A stretch of 64,000 nt of DNA from the NCBI GenBank assembly GCA_913052585.1, contig CAJXEB010000002.1, positions 1 to 64,000 of the forward strand, given 5' to 3'. The DNA comes from an uncultured Flavobacteriaceae bacterium (GTDB lineage: Bacteria; Bacteroidota; Bacteroidia; Flavobacteriales; Flavobacteriaceae). The notes beneath the pieces are model-generated. The model was given only the letters and a program-made list of their open reading frames with translations. It was not told where the DNA came from and did not search any database. Shown in pieces: positions 43,784 to 52,780 of the stretch (position 1 is its first letter; every line of letters begins with the position of its first letter). Both the position numbers and the translations under genes were made by a program.

Positions 43784-45064
43784 TTAATTTCTCCTATCAT
43801 TAGACCTTCTATTTCTATTGGAAGGTTTTGAAGAACTTCTACTACTATTACTATTTTTTGAAGAGTTTCGGTTTCCAGAATTTCGGTTTCCTCCACCTCC
43901 ACCTTGCTTTATAGGCTTGGTTGATGCATTTGGATCTGGTTCAAAACCTTCAACAATCTCTACAGGAATTTTAATTCCTACTAGTTTTTGAATGTCTCTT
44001 AAAAATTCTGTTTCATCGGCACTTACTAGAGATAAAGCTTCTCCACTTGCTCCTGCCCTACCAGTTCTACCAATTCTATGAACGTAATCTTCAGAAATAT
44101 TAGGCAATTCAAAATTAATAACGTGAGGTAATAAAGGAATATCCAATCCTCGGGCAGCAATATCGGTAGCTACTAAAACACGAACCGTACTCTTTTTAAA
44201 ACCAGCTAATGCTTTAGTTCGAGCACCTTGCGATTTGTTACCATGAATTGCTGCTGCAGAAATTCCAGATTTTACCATTTTTTCACAAAGACGGTTAGCA
44301 CCGTGTTTTGTTCTAGTAAAAACTAACACTTGTTTCCAATCACCTTCAGAAATTAATTTTATAATCAATCCCGTTTTTTTATCTTTTGCTACCCGATACA
44401 CCTTTTGCTCAATAGCATCTACGGTTGTATTTTCAGGTGTCGCTTCAACCATTACAGGATGATTTAAAAAGTCACTTGCTAATTTTTTAATTTCTTTAGA
44501 AAAAGTAGCTGAAAACAATAAATTCTGCCTTTTTCTAGGCACTAAAGCAATAATTTTTCTTATATCTCTAAGAAAACCCATATCAAGCATACGGTCAGCT
44601 TCATCCAATACTAAAATTTCAATATTTGAAAGTGATAATAATCCTTGATTTTGTAAATCTAACAAACGACCTGGTGTTGCCACCAAAACATCTATTCCAT
44701 TACGCAGCGTTGCTACCTGTGGTCTTTGATTTACACCTCCAAAAATAACGGTAGAGCGAATATCTAAAAACTCACTATACGATTTTACATTGCTATGTAC
44801 TTGTGCTGCTAATTCTCTTGTTGGAGTTAACACTAATGCACGTATAGGTCTTTTTCTTAATGTTTGACCTTGAGATAATATTTGAAGCATTGGCAGGGTA
44901 AAACCAGCCGTTTTTCCAGTTCCAGTTTGAGCAGATGCTAAAATATCTTTTCGTTCTAAAATTAATGGTATTGCTTTTTGTTGAATTGGTGACGGCGAAG
45001 TATAGCCTTGTTTGCTAACGGCGTCCAATAAGGCTTTAGATAAGCCTAATGATTTAAATGACAT
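43784..45064 (-). CDS. DEAD-box RNA helicase, RhlE type
   Basis: A 426-residue ATP-dependent RNA helicase. Ordered motifs: Q motif SPIQQKAIP, Walker [26 protein letters not shown] in [28 protein letters not shown] and [10 protein letters not shown]. The tail from about residue 380 is a low-complexity Gly/Asn/Ser/Arg RNA-binding extension. It acts in ribosome assembly or RNA decay, often in the cold. The upstream 45065-45180 shows no other gene. Confidence 0.94.
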   Translation of the reverse strand: MSFKSLGLSKALLDAVSKQGYTSPSPIQQKAIPLILERKDILASAQTGTGKTAGFTLPMLQILSQGQTLRKRPIRALVLTPTRELAAQVHSNVKSYSEFLDIRSTVIFGGVNQRPQVATLRNGIDVLVATPGRLLDLQNQGLLSLSNIEILVLDEADRMLDMGFLRDIRKIIALVPRKRQNLLFSATFSKEIKKLASDFLNHPVMVEATPENTTVDAIEQKVYRVAKDKKTGLIIKLISEGDWKQVLVFTRTKHGANRLCEKMVKSGISAAAIHGNKSQGARTKALAGFKKSTVRVLVATDIAARGLDIPLLPHVINFELPNISEDYVHRIGRTGRAGASGEALSLVSADETEFLRDIQKLVGIKIPVEIVEGFEPDPNASTKPIKQGGGGGNRNSGNRNSSKNSNSSRSSSKPSNRNRRSNDRRN

Positions 45065-45180
45065 AAATGAATTTATAAATGACTAAAGATCTAGCCATTT
45101 TTTGTTTTTGGCAAAGATACATTTTATTAATCTATAAATGCTTTTATCAATAAATGATAAAATCGCTATAAAATATTATT

Positions 45181-45224
45181 GTCAGGATTAGAGGATTCGA
45201 ACCTTTGACCGTTACTCCCCTGAC
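45181..45224 (-). other. tRNA-like remnant (T-arm plus acceptor-like stem)
   Basis: On the minus strand the sequence GGTTCGAATCC is a textbook T-loop. It is enclosed by GTCAGGG and TCCTGAC, which pair over seven positions like an acceptor stem, but only 44 nt separate the ends, so D- and anticodon arms are missing. It is best read as a decayed or internally deleted tRNA gene, or as the scar of an integration at a tRNA. The 362-bp gap 45065-45426 holds otherwise only the promoter at 45336-45403. Confidence 0.5.
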
Positions 45225-45335
45225 CAGCAATTACCTAAATAAAACTACATCCCTAATGTTATAAAAATAGTGAAATTATCAATTGAGAATTAAGATTTTT
45301 ATGGTGTTCAAGTGTTTTGTGAACAAAATATTTCC

Positions 45336-45403
45336 GTTCCTTGAATGAAATAGCTAGTTCCTTAAAAGAGTCTTTGTTTAAAAAGGATCCTGATCTAGGT
45401 TTG
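45336..45403 (+). promoter_or_regulatory. LytTR-type regulated promoter of the T9SS protein gene
   Basis: GTTCCTTGA (45336) and GTTCCTTAA (45357) are direct repeats 21 bp apart. They are followed by a canonical Bacteroidota promoter, TTTG (45373-45376), 19 bp, TAGGTTTG (45396-45403). The inner GTT begins 46 nt before the last G of the -7 box, the same distance as in the three promoters of the other LytTR system. The LytTR regulator at 50858 is the likely binder (inference). Confidence 0.65.
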
Positions 45404-45426
45404 TATTAAATATCAAAATAAACTAG

Positions 45427-47925
45427 ATGAAACATTTTTACTTTTTTACAGCTCTCCTTTTTTTTAGTGTCTTTGCTGTGCAGGCACAAACAACAGCTAT
45501 TCCAGATGCTAATTTTGAAAACTATCTAGAAACACACGATGCTAGTGGTGTCGTGGTTCCTTTTGGAGATCCTACCGCAATGGGTAATGGGATTGCTAAT
45601 GATCAACTAGTGACCACCGCAAATATTAATGCGGTAACAGATTTATATGTTTCTTCTGTAGGAAACATTGCAGATTTAACTGGTATTCAGGATTTTGCTG
45701 CTTTAGATATTCTTATATGTGAGGGAAATGAAATAACTAATTTAGACCTTAGTCAAAACAGTTTGCTTACAGTTCTGTTTGCTAATGCCAACCAATTAAT
45801 ACAATTAAATGTACAGAATGGTAATAATATAAATGTTACCAGCTTTATGACAAGTAATAATCCTGATTTATATTGTATTCAGGTTGATGATGTAAACTTT
45901 TCAACCACAAATTGGACTGCCATTGATTCACAATCAAGTTTTAGTCTTTCTTGTGGAACATTAAGTGGTGTCGTATCTTATGACTGTACTTCAGCAGCAC
46001 CTCAACAAAATGTTCAATTAAAAGCAACTGCTTCTAACTCTGGAAATATTTATTACACAACGACTAACATTCTTGGAGAATATGCCTTTAACATTAATGA
46101 AAATGGTCCTATAATAATTGAAAATGTTGCTCCAAATTTGATGTCTACTCCTGCTAATCATACAAACACGTCTAATGGACAAGATATTCCTGGACAAGAT
46201 TTCTGTGTGGACAGTATTAATATTGGTGACGATGTACACATAACCCTAGTGCCTCTTACCCCAGCTCCTAGACCTGGATTTCCTAGTTTATATAAAATGT
46301 GCTATGGAAACTATGGAAGTACAACCGTAAGTGGAGATATTACATTTACCTATGAAGATGCTAAAATAGGAAGTGTTTCTTCTTCTGATTCTTTTACTCA
46401 AAATAACAATGTCTTAACTTGGAATTACACCAACCTAGCACCTTTTGAAATACGATGTATTGATGTAATACTTAATGTAAACCCTGCAACAGGACCAAAT
46501 GCAGTAATTGCAGGCGATTTTATTTTTAATTCTGTTGTAATAAACCCTACTGCTGGAGACATCTTCGTGCAAGATAATTATTTTCAAACAGAAGAAACAG
46601 TAGTTAATGGTTATGACCCTAATGATGTTACTATTTTTGAAGGTCCCTATATACAACCTTCTCAATCTTCAGATTATTTAAACTTTAGAATTCGTTTTCA
46701 AAATACAGGAACAGCTTCTGCTATAAATATTGATGTAAAAACAGATTTAGATGCCAATCTGGATTTGTCAACATTTACACTTTTAGGATCGTCTCATACT
46801 ATGAATACTAGTATAGTAAATCAGGATGAAGTTACTTTTTCTTTTCCTAATATTAACCTGGATTATGAAGCTAATGACGAACCAGCTAGTCACGGTTGGG
46901 TAACTTTCAAGATAAAACCAGTTGCAGGTTTTGCTATTGGAGACATTATTAGTTCTCAAGCATCCATCTATTTCGATACCAACGCTGCTATAATAACAAA
47001 CAATGCTACCGTTCAAATTGCTCCACCAAGCTTAACGTACGTACCAGATAATAATTTTGAAAACTACATAGAAACACACGATGCTAGTGGTGCACTTGTT
47101 GGTCTAGGTGGTGCAGGTAACATGGGGAATGGTGCTGCAAATGATGATTATGTAACTACTGCAAATATTAATACGGTAATGAGTATTGATTTAGAAGATC
47201 TAGAGATAGCATCTTTAACTGGAATTGAAGATTTTGTTGGACTAGAATTTTTGTACTGTCATACTAATTCAATTTCTAATTTAGATGTTTCTTCAAATGT
47301 AAACTTAACAACTTTACTTTGTGCTAGTAATGCATTAACAACTTTAGATGTTACTCAAAACCCAAATTTAACCTATTTGGCATGCAGTCAAAATCAGATT
47401 TCAAGTTTATCTATAAATAATTCAAGCCTTTTAATAGAATTAATAATTACGGATAATTTATTCGCAAATTTTGATGCATCAGGTTTCCCTAATCTAATTG
47501 ATTTTAGATGTGATATCAACCAATTAACAAGTCTGAATGTTGCCAACGGGAATAATATAAATTTTATCTCTTTTGAAGCAGCAAACAACCCTAATTTAAT
47601 TTGTATAGAAGTAGATGACGCAGCGTGGAGCACAACAAACTGGACAAATATTGACCCAGCTAGTAGCTTTAGTGAAGACTGTAGTTTAAGTGCAAATGAT
47701 TTTGAGGAAGTTATTTTTTCTATATACCCTAATCCTGCGCAATCAACTATACAAATCTCAGGATTATTGTCTGTAGAGAAGTACACATTGTATAACGCAA
47801 TAGGAGTTCAGGTTGCTAGAGGAGAAGTCCAAGACAACGCTGTGATAAACGTACAATCATTAACAACAGGATTGTATTTCTTGAAATTTGAAAATGGCAA
47901 TACCATTAAGTTTATTAAGGAATAA
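45427..47925 (+). CDS. Type IX-secreted leucine-rich repeat protein with internal duplication
   Basis: An 832-residue secreted protein: signal peptide (FFSVFAVQAQ), a short leucine-rich region (about 20-180), a middle beta-sandwich of the DUF7619/repeat type (about 180-540, FRIRFQNTGTASAINIDV and DIISSQASIYFDTN), a second leucine-rich region (about 540-750), and a type IX sorting domain (IYPNPAQSTIQISG to the end). The two leucine-rich parts are clear duplicates (NFENYLETHDASG and NFENYIETHDASG; NGNNIN repeated). It should be exported across the outer membrane and kept at the cell surface. It precedes a sensor kinase/LytTR pair and has a paired-repeat promoter. Confidence 0.9.
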   Translation: MKHFYFFTALLFFSVFAVQAQTTAIPDANFENYLETHDASGVVVPFGDPTAMGNGIANDQLVTTANINAVTDLYVSSVGNIADLTGIQDFAALDILICEGNEITNLDLSQNSLLTVLFANANQLIQLNVQNGNNINVTSFMTSNNPDLYCIQVDDVNFSTTNWTAIDSQSSFSLSCGTLSGVVSYDCTSAAPQQNVQLKATASNSGNIYYTTTNILGEYAFNINENGPIIIENVAPNLMSTPANHTNTSNGQDIPGQDFCVDSINIGDDVHITLVPLTPAPRPGFPSLYKMCYGNYGSTTVSGDITFTYEDAKIGSVSSSDSFTQNNNVLTWNYTNLAPFEIRCIDVILNVNPATGPNAVIAGDFIFNSVVINPTAGDIFVQDNYFQTEETVVNGYDPNDVTIFEGPYIQPSQSSDYLNFRIRFQNTGTASAINIDVKTDLDANLDLSTFTLLGSSHTMNTSIVNQDEVTFSFPNINLDYEANDEPASHGWVTFKIKPVAGFAIGDIISSQASIYFDTNAAIITNNATVQIAPPSLTYVPDNNFENYIETHDASGALVGLGGAGNMGNGAANDDYVTTANINTVMSIDLEDLEIASLTGIEDFVGLEFLYCHTNSISNLDVSSNVNLTTLLCASNALTTLDVTQNPNLTYLACSQNQISSLSINNSSLLIELIITDNLFANFDASGFPNLIDFRCDINQLTSLNVANGNNINFISFEAANNPNLICIEVDDAAWSTTNWTNIDPASSFSEDCSLSANDFEEVIFSIYPNPAQSTIQISGLLSVEKYTLYNAIGVQVARGEVQDNAVINVQSLTTGLYFLKFENGNTIKFIKE

Positions 47926-47952
47926 TTATAAATATTTTTTCGAGTAATATTA

Positions 47953-47982
47953 TTGCTTTAAAAAGTACTGTTTGTATATTTG
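47953..47982 (+). promoter_or_regulatory. Promoter (TTG-N19-TATATTTG) of the second sensor kinase operon
   Basis: TTG at 47953-47955, 19 bp, TATATTTG at 47975-47982 match the Bacteroidota -33/-7 promoter. The -7 box covers the TTG that the ORF track uses as start (47980), so translation must begin further downstream. Confidence 0.6.
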
Positions 47983-48003
47983 AGACTAACCAATCTATTA
48001 TTT

Positions 48004-50865
48004 TTGAAGCCAATAAAACTCCATATCACCTTAATTTTTTTAATGGTATGGGGTTTTGTTTTTTGTCAGCAATACACTAATTACTCATTAAAGGATGGTT
48101 TACCTAGTAATCATGTGTATAGAATTACACAGGACTATGATGGATTTATTTGGATTATTACTGATAGAGGAATTTCAAAATTTGATGGAAAGACGTTTAA
48201 AAATTTTACCATAAAAGACGGCTTGCCTAGTAATGATATTTGGAGTATTAAAATCACACCCGATAATAAAAAATGGTTTTTCTCAAGAGCTAATAAATTG
48301 GGCTATATTTTAGAAGATAAAGTGTACTCCTTTCCTTCTAATCGAGATGAAATACTCTATCCTCGATATATATTACAATCTGGAAATGAAATAGCCTTTA
48401 ATGATGGGCATTTTTTTTATACTTTAAAAGATTCTATTTGGAAAGGAAAAGAAGTTGAAATAGATACCATGAATCTTATAAAACAACTAGTCCTACATCC
48501 TTATATAAAATATCAGCTATTAACTACTGAAGGTGAACTTTCATTAGCTACCACTAAAGGAAAGGAAATGTTGTCTGTAAATTTTAATACTACTAAGCGT
48601 GTAACCTACCACAATCAAATAAATGATAGCCTATATATGTATGCGTCTCTAAATGATTATAGCTTCATTAATTTAAACACAAGAACGCTACATACCATTT
48701 CGAGAGCATCTCAAAATATCAAAAATGATTTTAGATATTTGCGTGCACATCAAGTAAATGATGAGGTGCAACTTACAGGGTTAAATTTTGTAAGCTATCT
48801 AGACGATCAATTTGAAATGGAAAAATTTCAGTCTATTCCTAAAGTATTTGACTCACATTTCTCATTCATAGATAAAATAGGTAATGTTTGGTCTGCTACC
48901 TTTAATCATGGGATATATATGTTACCTAAGGCGAAAAGCGATGTTTCCTATCTTGCACAAAACAAAAAAATCCAACAATTAAAGCTAATCGACACTACGC
49001 TATATGCAGCAGTTTTTAAGGAAGGGTATTTTAAAATTTCAGATCAATTAAATTCTGTTATAAAGAATAGCCAATTTCAATACGGAATCTCAAATATTCC
49101 AGAACTTCAAAGCATATTTTTTTCTTCAAGAAATGCACTTGTTGTTCTGAAAAACAACAGATTAAAACCTTTGGACGTCACGGAATATTTTAATACTGTT
49201 AACTCATTTGCAAGAGAACTATTATATTGGAAAGGAAATTTATATGGGTATAATAGTTTTGGTATTTCTAAAATAAATCTGCAAAATTTTACCATTGAAA
49301 AAGCATATAAATCTTATGCTACTACGTCTATTTCAAAAACAAAAGAAGAATTATTTATTGGTAATCAACAAGGGCTATTTAAGTTAAAAAAGGACAGTAT
49401 TATAAAAATAATATCTAATCCGTTGTTTGATTTTCCTGTTATTAGTCAAGTGCCCTATTATGATAATCAGGTTATTATTGGTACAGATGGTAATGGAGGG
49501 TATGTTACTAATAGCCATAATGCCTATACCATTGAGGGCGCAAAAGATTTGAGTGTGCAAGATATTTTTGTGCAGACAGCTACAAATTTTTGGCTTGCTA
49601 CAAATAGAGGAGTTCATAAAGTAACAAGAAAAGATACGAGCTATGCTATTACACGTTCTTATTATGAAGCAGACGGGCTCTTATCTAACAATACCAATAG
49701 TGTCGTGATAAAAAACGACTCTTTGTATGTGGCTACAGATATAGGGATTTCTGTAATGAGTTTGCAACAAGAACACATTAATCAATTGCAAGAGTTGTAT
49801 GTAAAGTCTGTTTTAGTAAATGGAGGTTCGCAGAATGATTGCTCTTTTTCCATTCCGTACGCAAAAGATAATTATCTGTCATTCAATATAGCTGTCATAG
49901 ACTATTCAAACCAAGCTAACTTAAAGTACTCTTATCGATTATCTCCCATTAATAAAGGATGGGTATCGACAACATCTCAAGAAATAAATTTTACCAATTT
50001 AAAACCGCAGCAATATCAGTTAGAATTTAAGGCTACTAATCATCATAATGTGAGTGTTTATAAAACAGTAGACTTTAATATTAGCCCCTTATGGTATCAA
50101 ACTTTGTGGTTTAAAATACTTGCGTTGTTTGGGTTTTTACTATTGATGTACCTATTTTTTAGATGGTTTAGAGTTCGCATTCAAAAAAAGATTATAACAC
50201 AAGAAAGAGCAAAACAAAAAGCTATTTTTCATGAGTTACACGCATTGCGATCACAAATGAATCCACACTTTGTATTTAACTCTTTGAATGCTATTCAATA
50301 TTATATGAATAAGAATGAAATTGAATTATCTGAAAAGTATCTGGTTAAATTTTCTAGACTTATTAGAATGTTTTTCGATTTTTCACGAGAGCAGTTTATT
50401 AGTATTGAACAAGACATAAAGTTACTTAAAGCCTATCTCGAAATAGAGAAAATGCGTTTTGGAGAAGATTTTAAATTTAAATTTATTGTAGATACTAAAA
50501 TGAACCTCGATACTAAAATTCCTTCGATGTTATTGCAACCCATTGTTGAAAATGCAGTAAATCATGGGCTTTTTCATCAAAAAGGAAAAGGAAAAGTTTC
50601 AATAGAAATACAGAAACTAAATGAAGAAGAAGGTTTTACAGTATGCATTAAAGACAATGGAGTAGGTTTTAAAAGAGCCAAAGAAATTAAAGCAAAATCT
50701 GTAAAAAAACACAACTCAAAAGCTACCGAAATTATTTTAGATCGGATTAAATTAATAAACAATTCCAGTCACTGGAATATAGTCCAAAAAATAACAGACT
50801 TAACTAGCAATGGTTCAACTGGTACAGAAGTATTACTGACATTTAAACAAAATAAATATGATTAA
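48004..50865 (+). CDS. Propeller-type sensor histidine kinase (LytS-like)
   Basis: A 953-residue one-span sensor kinase. A leader is followed by two-component-regulator propeller repeats (NYSLKDGLPSNHVYRITQDYDGFIWIITDRGISKFDG and NFTIKDGLPSNDIWSI), a Y_Y_Y domain (about residues 640-705), a membrane helix (ILALFGFLLLMYLFF), then the His_kinase block NPHFVFNSLNAIQYYMNKN and an ATPase with QPIVENAVNHGL and DNGVGF. The ORF track starts at TTG 47980, which lies within the -7 box; TTG 48004 (KPIKLHITLIFLMVWGFVFC) is preferred but not proven. It overlaps its regulator gene by 8 bp. Confidence 0.9.
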   Translation: MKPIKLHITLIFLMVWGFVFCQQYTNYSLKDGLPSNHVYRITQDYDGFIWIITDRGISKFDGKTFKNFTIKDGLPSNDIWSIKITPDNKKWFFSRANKLGYILEDKVYSFPSNRDEILYPRYILQSGNEIAFNDGHFFYTLKDSIWKGKEVEIDTMNLIKQLVLHPYIKYQLLTTEGELSLATTKGKEMLSVNFNTTKRVTYHNQINDSLYMYASLNDYSFINLNTRTLHTISRASQNIKNDFRYLRAHQVNDEVQLTGLNFVSYLDDQFEMEKFQSIPKVFDSHFSFIDKIGNVWSATFNHGIYMLPKAKSDVSYLAQNKKIQQLKLIDTTLYAAVFKEGYFKISDQLNSVIKNSQFQYGISNIPELQSIFFSSRNALVVLKNNRLKPLDVTEYFNTVNSFARELLYWKGNLYGYNSFGISKINLQNFTIEKAYKSYATTSISKTKEELFIGNQQGLFKLKKDSIIKIISNPLFDFPVISQVPYYDNQVIIGTDGNGGYVTNSHNAYTIEGAKDLSVQDIFVQTATNFWLATNRGVHKVTRKDTSYAITRSYYEADGLLSNNTNSVVIKNDSLYVATDIGISVMSLQQEHINQLQELYVKSVLVNGGSQNDCSFSIPYAKDNYLSFNIAVIDYSNQANLKYSYRLSPINKGWVSTTSQEINFTNLKPQQYQLEFKATNHHNVSVYKTVDFNISPLWYQTLWFKILALFGFLLLMYLFFRWFRVRIQKKIITQERAKQKAIFHELHALRSQMNPHFVFNSLNAIQYYMNKNEIELSEKYLVKFSRLIRMFFDFSREQFISIEQDIKLLKAYLEIEKMRFGEDFKFKFIVDTKMNLDTKIPSMLLQPIVENAVNHGLFHQKGKGKVSIEIQKLNEEEGFTVCIKDNGVGFKRAKEIKAKSVKKHNSKATEIILDRIKLINNSSHWNIVQKITDLTSNGSTGTEVLLTFKQNKYD

Positions 50866-51604
50866 AGCGATTTTAGTAGACGACGAGAAAATGGCTTTAG
50901 AAGGGTTAATGCTTAAAATTAAAAAGCAATTTTCTGGAATTGAAATTATGAAGACATTTCAGAGTCCAGAAAAAGCAGTGGCTTTTATAAATAAAAATCA
51001 ACCAGATATTCTTTTTCTAGATATAGAAATGCCAGTTCTAAGCGGTTTTGATGTGTTGGCTCAAATAGAAAATCCAAACTTTGAAATCATATTTGTCACG
51101 GCTTATAATGATTATGCTATTGAGGCTTTTCAACATGCTGCTATTGGCTATGTATTAAAACCAATTGACTCTTCAGAGTTAGAAACAGCAATCAATAACG
51201 CATTAAAAAACGTGAATAACAAAAGTGCCTTGGAGAAAAACAACACCTTTTTACATCATTTAATAAGCACCTCAAATCAAGCAAATAAGTTAATGATTCC
51301 TACTGTTGATGGGTTTTTATTTGTGAATTATGAAGAGATTATTCATATGGAAGGCTATGACGGTTACACAAAAATTCATCTTGAAAATACTTCTGAAATT
51401 TTAAGTTCATACAACATCGGGAAGTTTGAAAAAATGGTTACTGATAATTTTTACAAATGCCACAAATCGCACATTATCAACTTACACAAAGTCTCCGAAT
51501 TTAAAAACGAAGGATATATCATTCTAGAAAATCAAAAAACAATCCCCGTGTCTAAAACAAAACGAAAAGAATTTTTACAGTTATTTACCAAACATAATTT
51601 ATAA
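50858..51604 (+). CDS. LytTR-family response regulator (second system)
   Basis: A 248-residue regulator. Receiver: AILVDDEKMALEGL, phospho-aspartate in ILFLDIEMPVLSG, switch in IIFVTAYNDYAIEAF and lysine in LKPIDSSEL. The LytTR DNA-binding domain covers about 140-245 (FLFVNYEEIIHMEGYDGYTKI, FYKCHKSHIINL, IPVSKTKRKEFLQLF). It partners the propeller kinase it overlaps. Its likely target is the promoter of the T9SS protein at 45336, and perhaps others outside the window. Confidence 0.93.
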   Translation: MIKAILVDDEKMALEGLMLKIKKQFSGIEIMKTFQSPEKAVAFINKNQPDILFLDIEMPVLSGFDVLAQIENPNFEIIFVTAYNDYAIEAFQHAAIGYVLKPIDSSELETAINNALKNVNNKSALEKNNTFLHHLISTSNQANKLMIPTVDGFLFVNYEEIIHMEGYDGYTKIHLENTSEILSSYNIGKFEKMVTDNFYKCHKSHIINLHKVSEFKNEGYIILENQKTIPVSKTKRKEFLQLFTKHNL

Positions 51605-51811
51605 AAAACTCGTCATCAACAAAGGTTCAAATCAGACTTAATTTATTTTCTTTTACTGTCGCTAATCAAGAGTTTTTTGTAGTAAACTTTGATCTAAATC
51701 TTAAAAAGCAACCGAATTCAAACATCATTCTACTGTATGTAAAGTCTATTTTTTTATTTTCATATTAAGAAGTTTGAGAATTATTTTTATAAAAAAAACC
51801 GTAATTCTCAC

Positions 51812-51819
51812 TACCTTTG
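51812..51819 (+). promoter_or_regulatory. Putative -7 box (TACCTTTG) of udk
   Basis: An exact TAnnTTTG match 14 bp before ATG 51834. It lies inside the extended ORF that begins at 51774 in the track and so supports the shorter udk start. The -33 element is unclear. Confidence 0.5.
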
Positions 51820-51833
51820 TAAAAACCCTTTTT

Positions 51834-52448
51834 ATGCTTGTAATTGGAATTGCCGGAGGTACCGGAAGTGGTAAAACCACTGTTGTAAATCAAATTATAC
51901 AAGAACTTCCAGAAGACGAAGTTTGTGTTATTTCACAAGATTCATATTACAAAGACACTAGTCATTTACTATTTGACGATCGAACTAAAATAAATTTTGA
52001 TCACCCAAAAGCAATTGATTTCGATTTATTAGTCACTCACTTAATAGAATTAAAAAAGGGTAACGCTATTGAGCAGCCCATATACTCTTTTGTTGAACAT
52101 AATCGCACAAAGGAAACCATAACTATGTATCCTAAAAAGGTGATTATTGTGGAAGGTATTTTAATACTTACTCACACCGATATCCGAGAACTTTTTGATA
52201 TAAAATTATATGTTCACGCAGATAGTGACGAGCGGTTGATAAGGCGATTACGAAGGGATATGTCTGAGCGTGGTAGAGATTTAGACGAAGTGTTAAGTCG
52301 TTATAAAAACACACTAAAACCAATGCATCAGCAGTTTATAGAACCTACTAAGGAATTTGCAGATATTATTATTCCAAATAATAGATACAATACAGTTGCT
52401 GTAGATTTAATAAGAAAAATTATCAATCAAAGATTAATCGAAAATTGA
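51834..52448 (+). CDS. udk: Uridine kinase
   Basis: A 204-residue nucleoside kinase of pyrimidine salvage, phosphorylating uridine and cytidine. The P-loop GIAGGTGSGKTTVV stands at the N-terminus, with DSYYKD, NFDHPKAIDFDLL, VIIVEGILIL and the lid RLIRRLRRDMSERGRDL. The ORF track's extra 20 residues (from 51774) are not family-like; MLVIGIAGG at 51834 is the start. Its TGA overlaps the TTG start of the next gene. Confidence 0.94.
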   Translation: MLVIGIAGGTGSGKTTVVNQIIQELPEDEVCVISQDSYYKDTSHLLFDDRTKINFDHPKAIDFDLLVTHLIELKKGNAIEQPIYSFVEHNRTKETITMYPKKVIIVEGILILTHTDIRELFDIKLYVHADSDERLIRRLRRDMSERGRDLDEVLSRYKNTLKPMHQQFIEPTKEFADIIIPNNRYNTVAVDLIRKIINQRLIEN

Positions 52449-52780
52449 AAAAAATTACCGATATAAAAAACAAAAAATGGTTTCGATTTGTAAGTAATAA
52501 ATACTTACTAATTATGATTCTTTTTTTAGTTTGGATGTTTTTTTTTGACACCAATTCCTTTTTTATACATCAAGAATTAAATGATGATATTAAGAAACTT
52601 GAAAACAACAAAAAAGTATATCAAGAGGAAATTAAAAATGATAAAGTTTTTATTGATAAAATGAAAGATAGCAATGAAATTGAAAAATTTGCAAGAGAAA
52701 AATATTATCTTAAAAAGGAAAATGAAGACATTTATATTATAGAACATGAAGACAGTATAAAAAACAAAAATAATGAGTGA
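52445..52780 (+). CDS. Septum formation initiator family protein (DivIC/FtsB-like)
   Basis: A 111-residue cell-division protein with one membrane helix (YLLIMILFLVWMFFFD), a coiled coil (ELNDDIKKLENNKKVYQEEIKNDK) and the conserved IEKFAREKYYLKKENEDIYII tail. It should join FtsL/FtsQ-type proteins at the septum. The start is TTG, overlapping the udk stop as TTGA. Its 3' end overlaps mutA by 8 bp. Confidence 0.88.
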   Translation: MKKITDIKNKKWFRFVSNKYLLIMILFLVWMFFFDTNSFFIHQELNDDIKKLENNKKVYQEEIKNDKVFIDKMKDSNEIEKFAREKYYLKKENEDIYIIEHEDSIKNKNNE

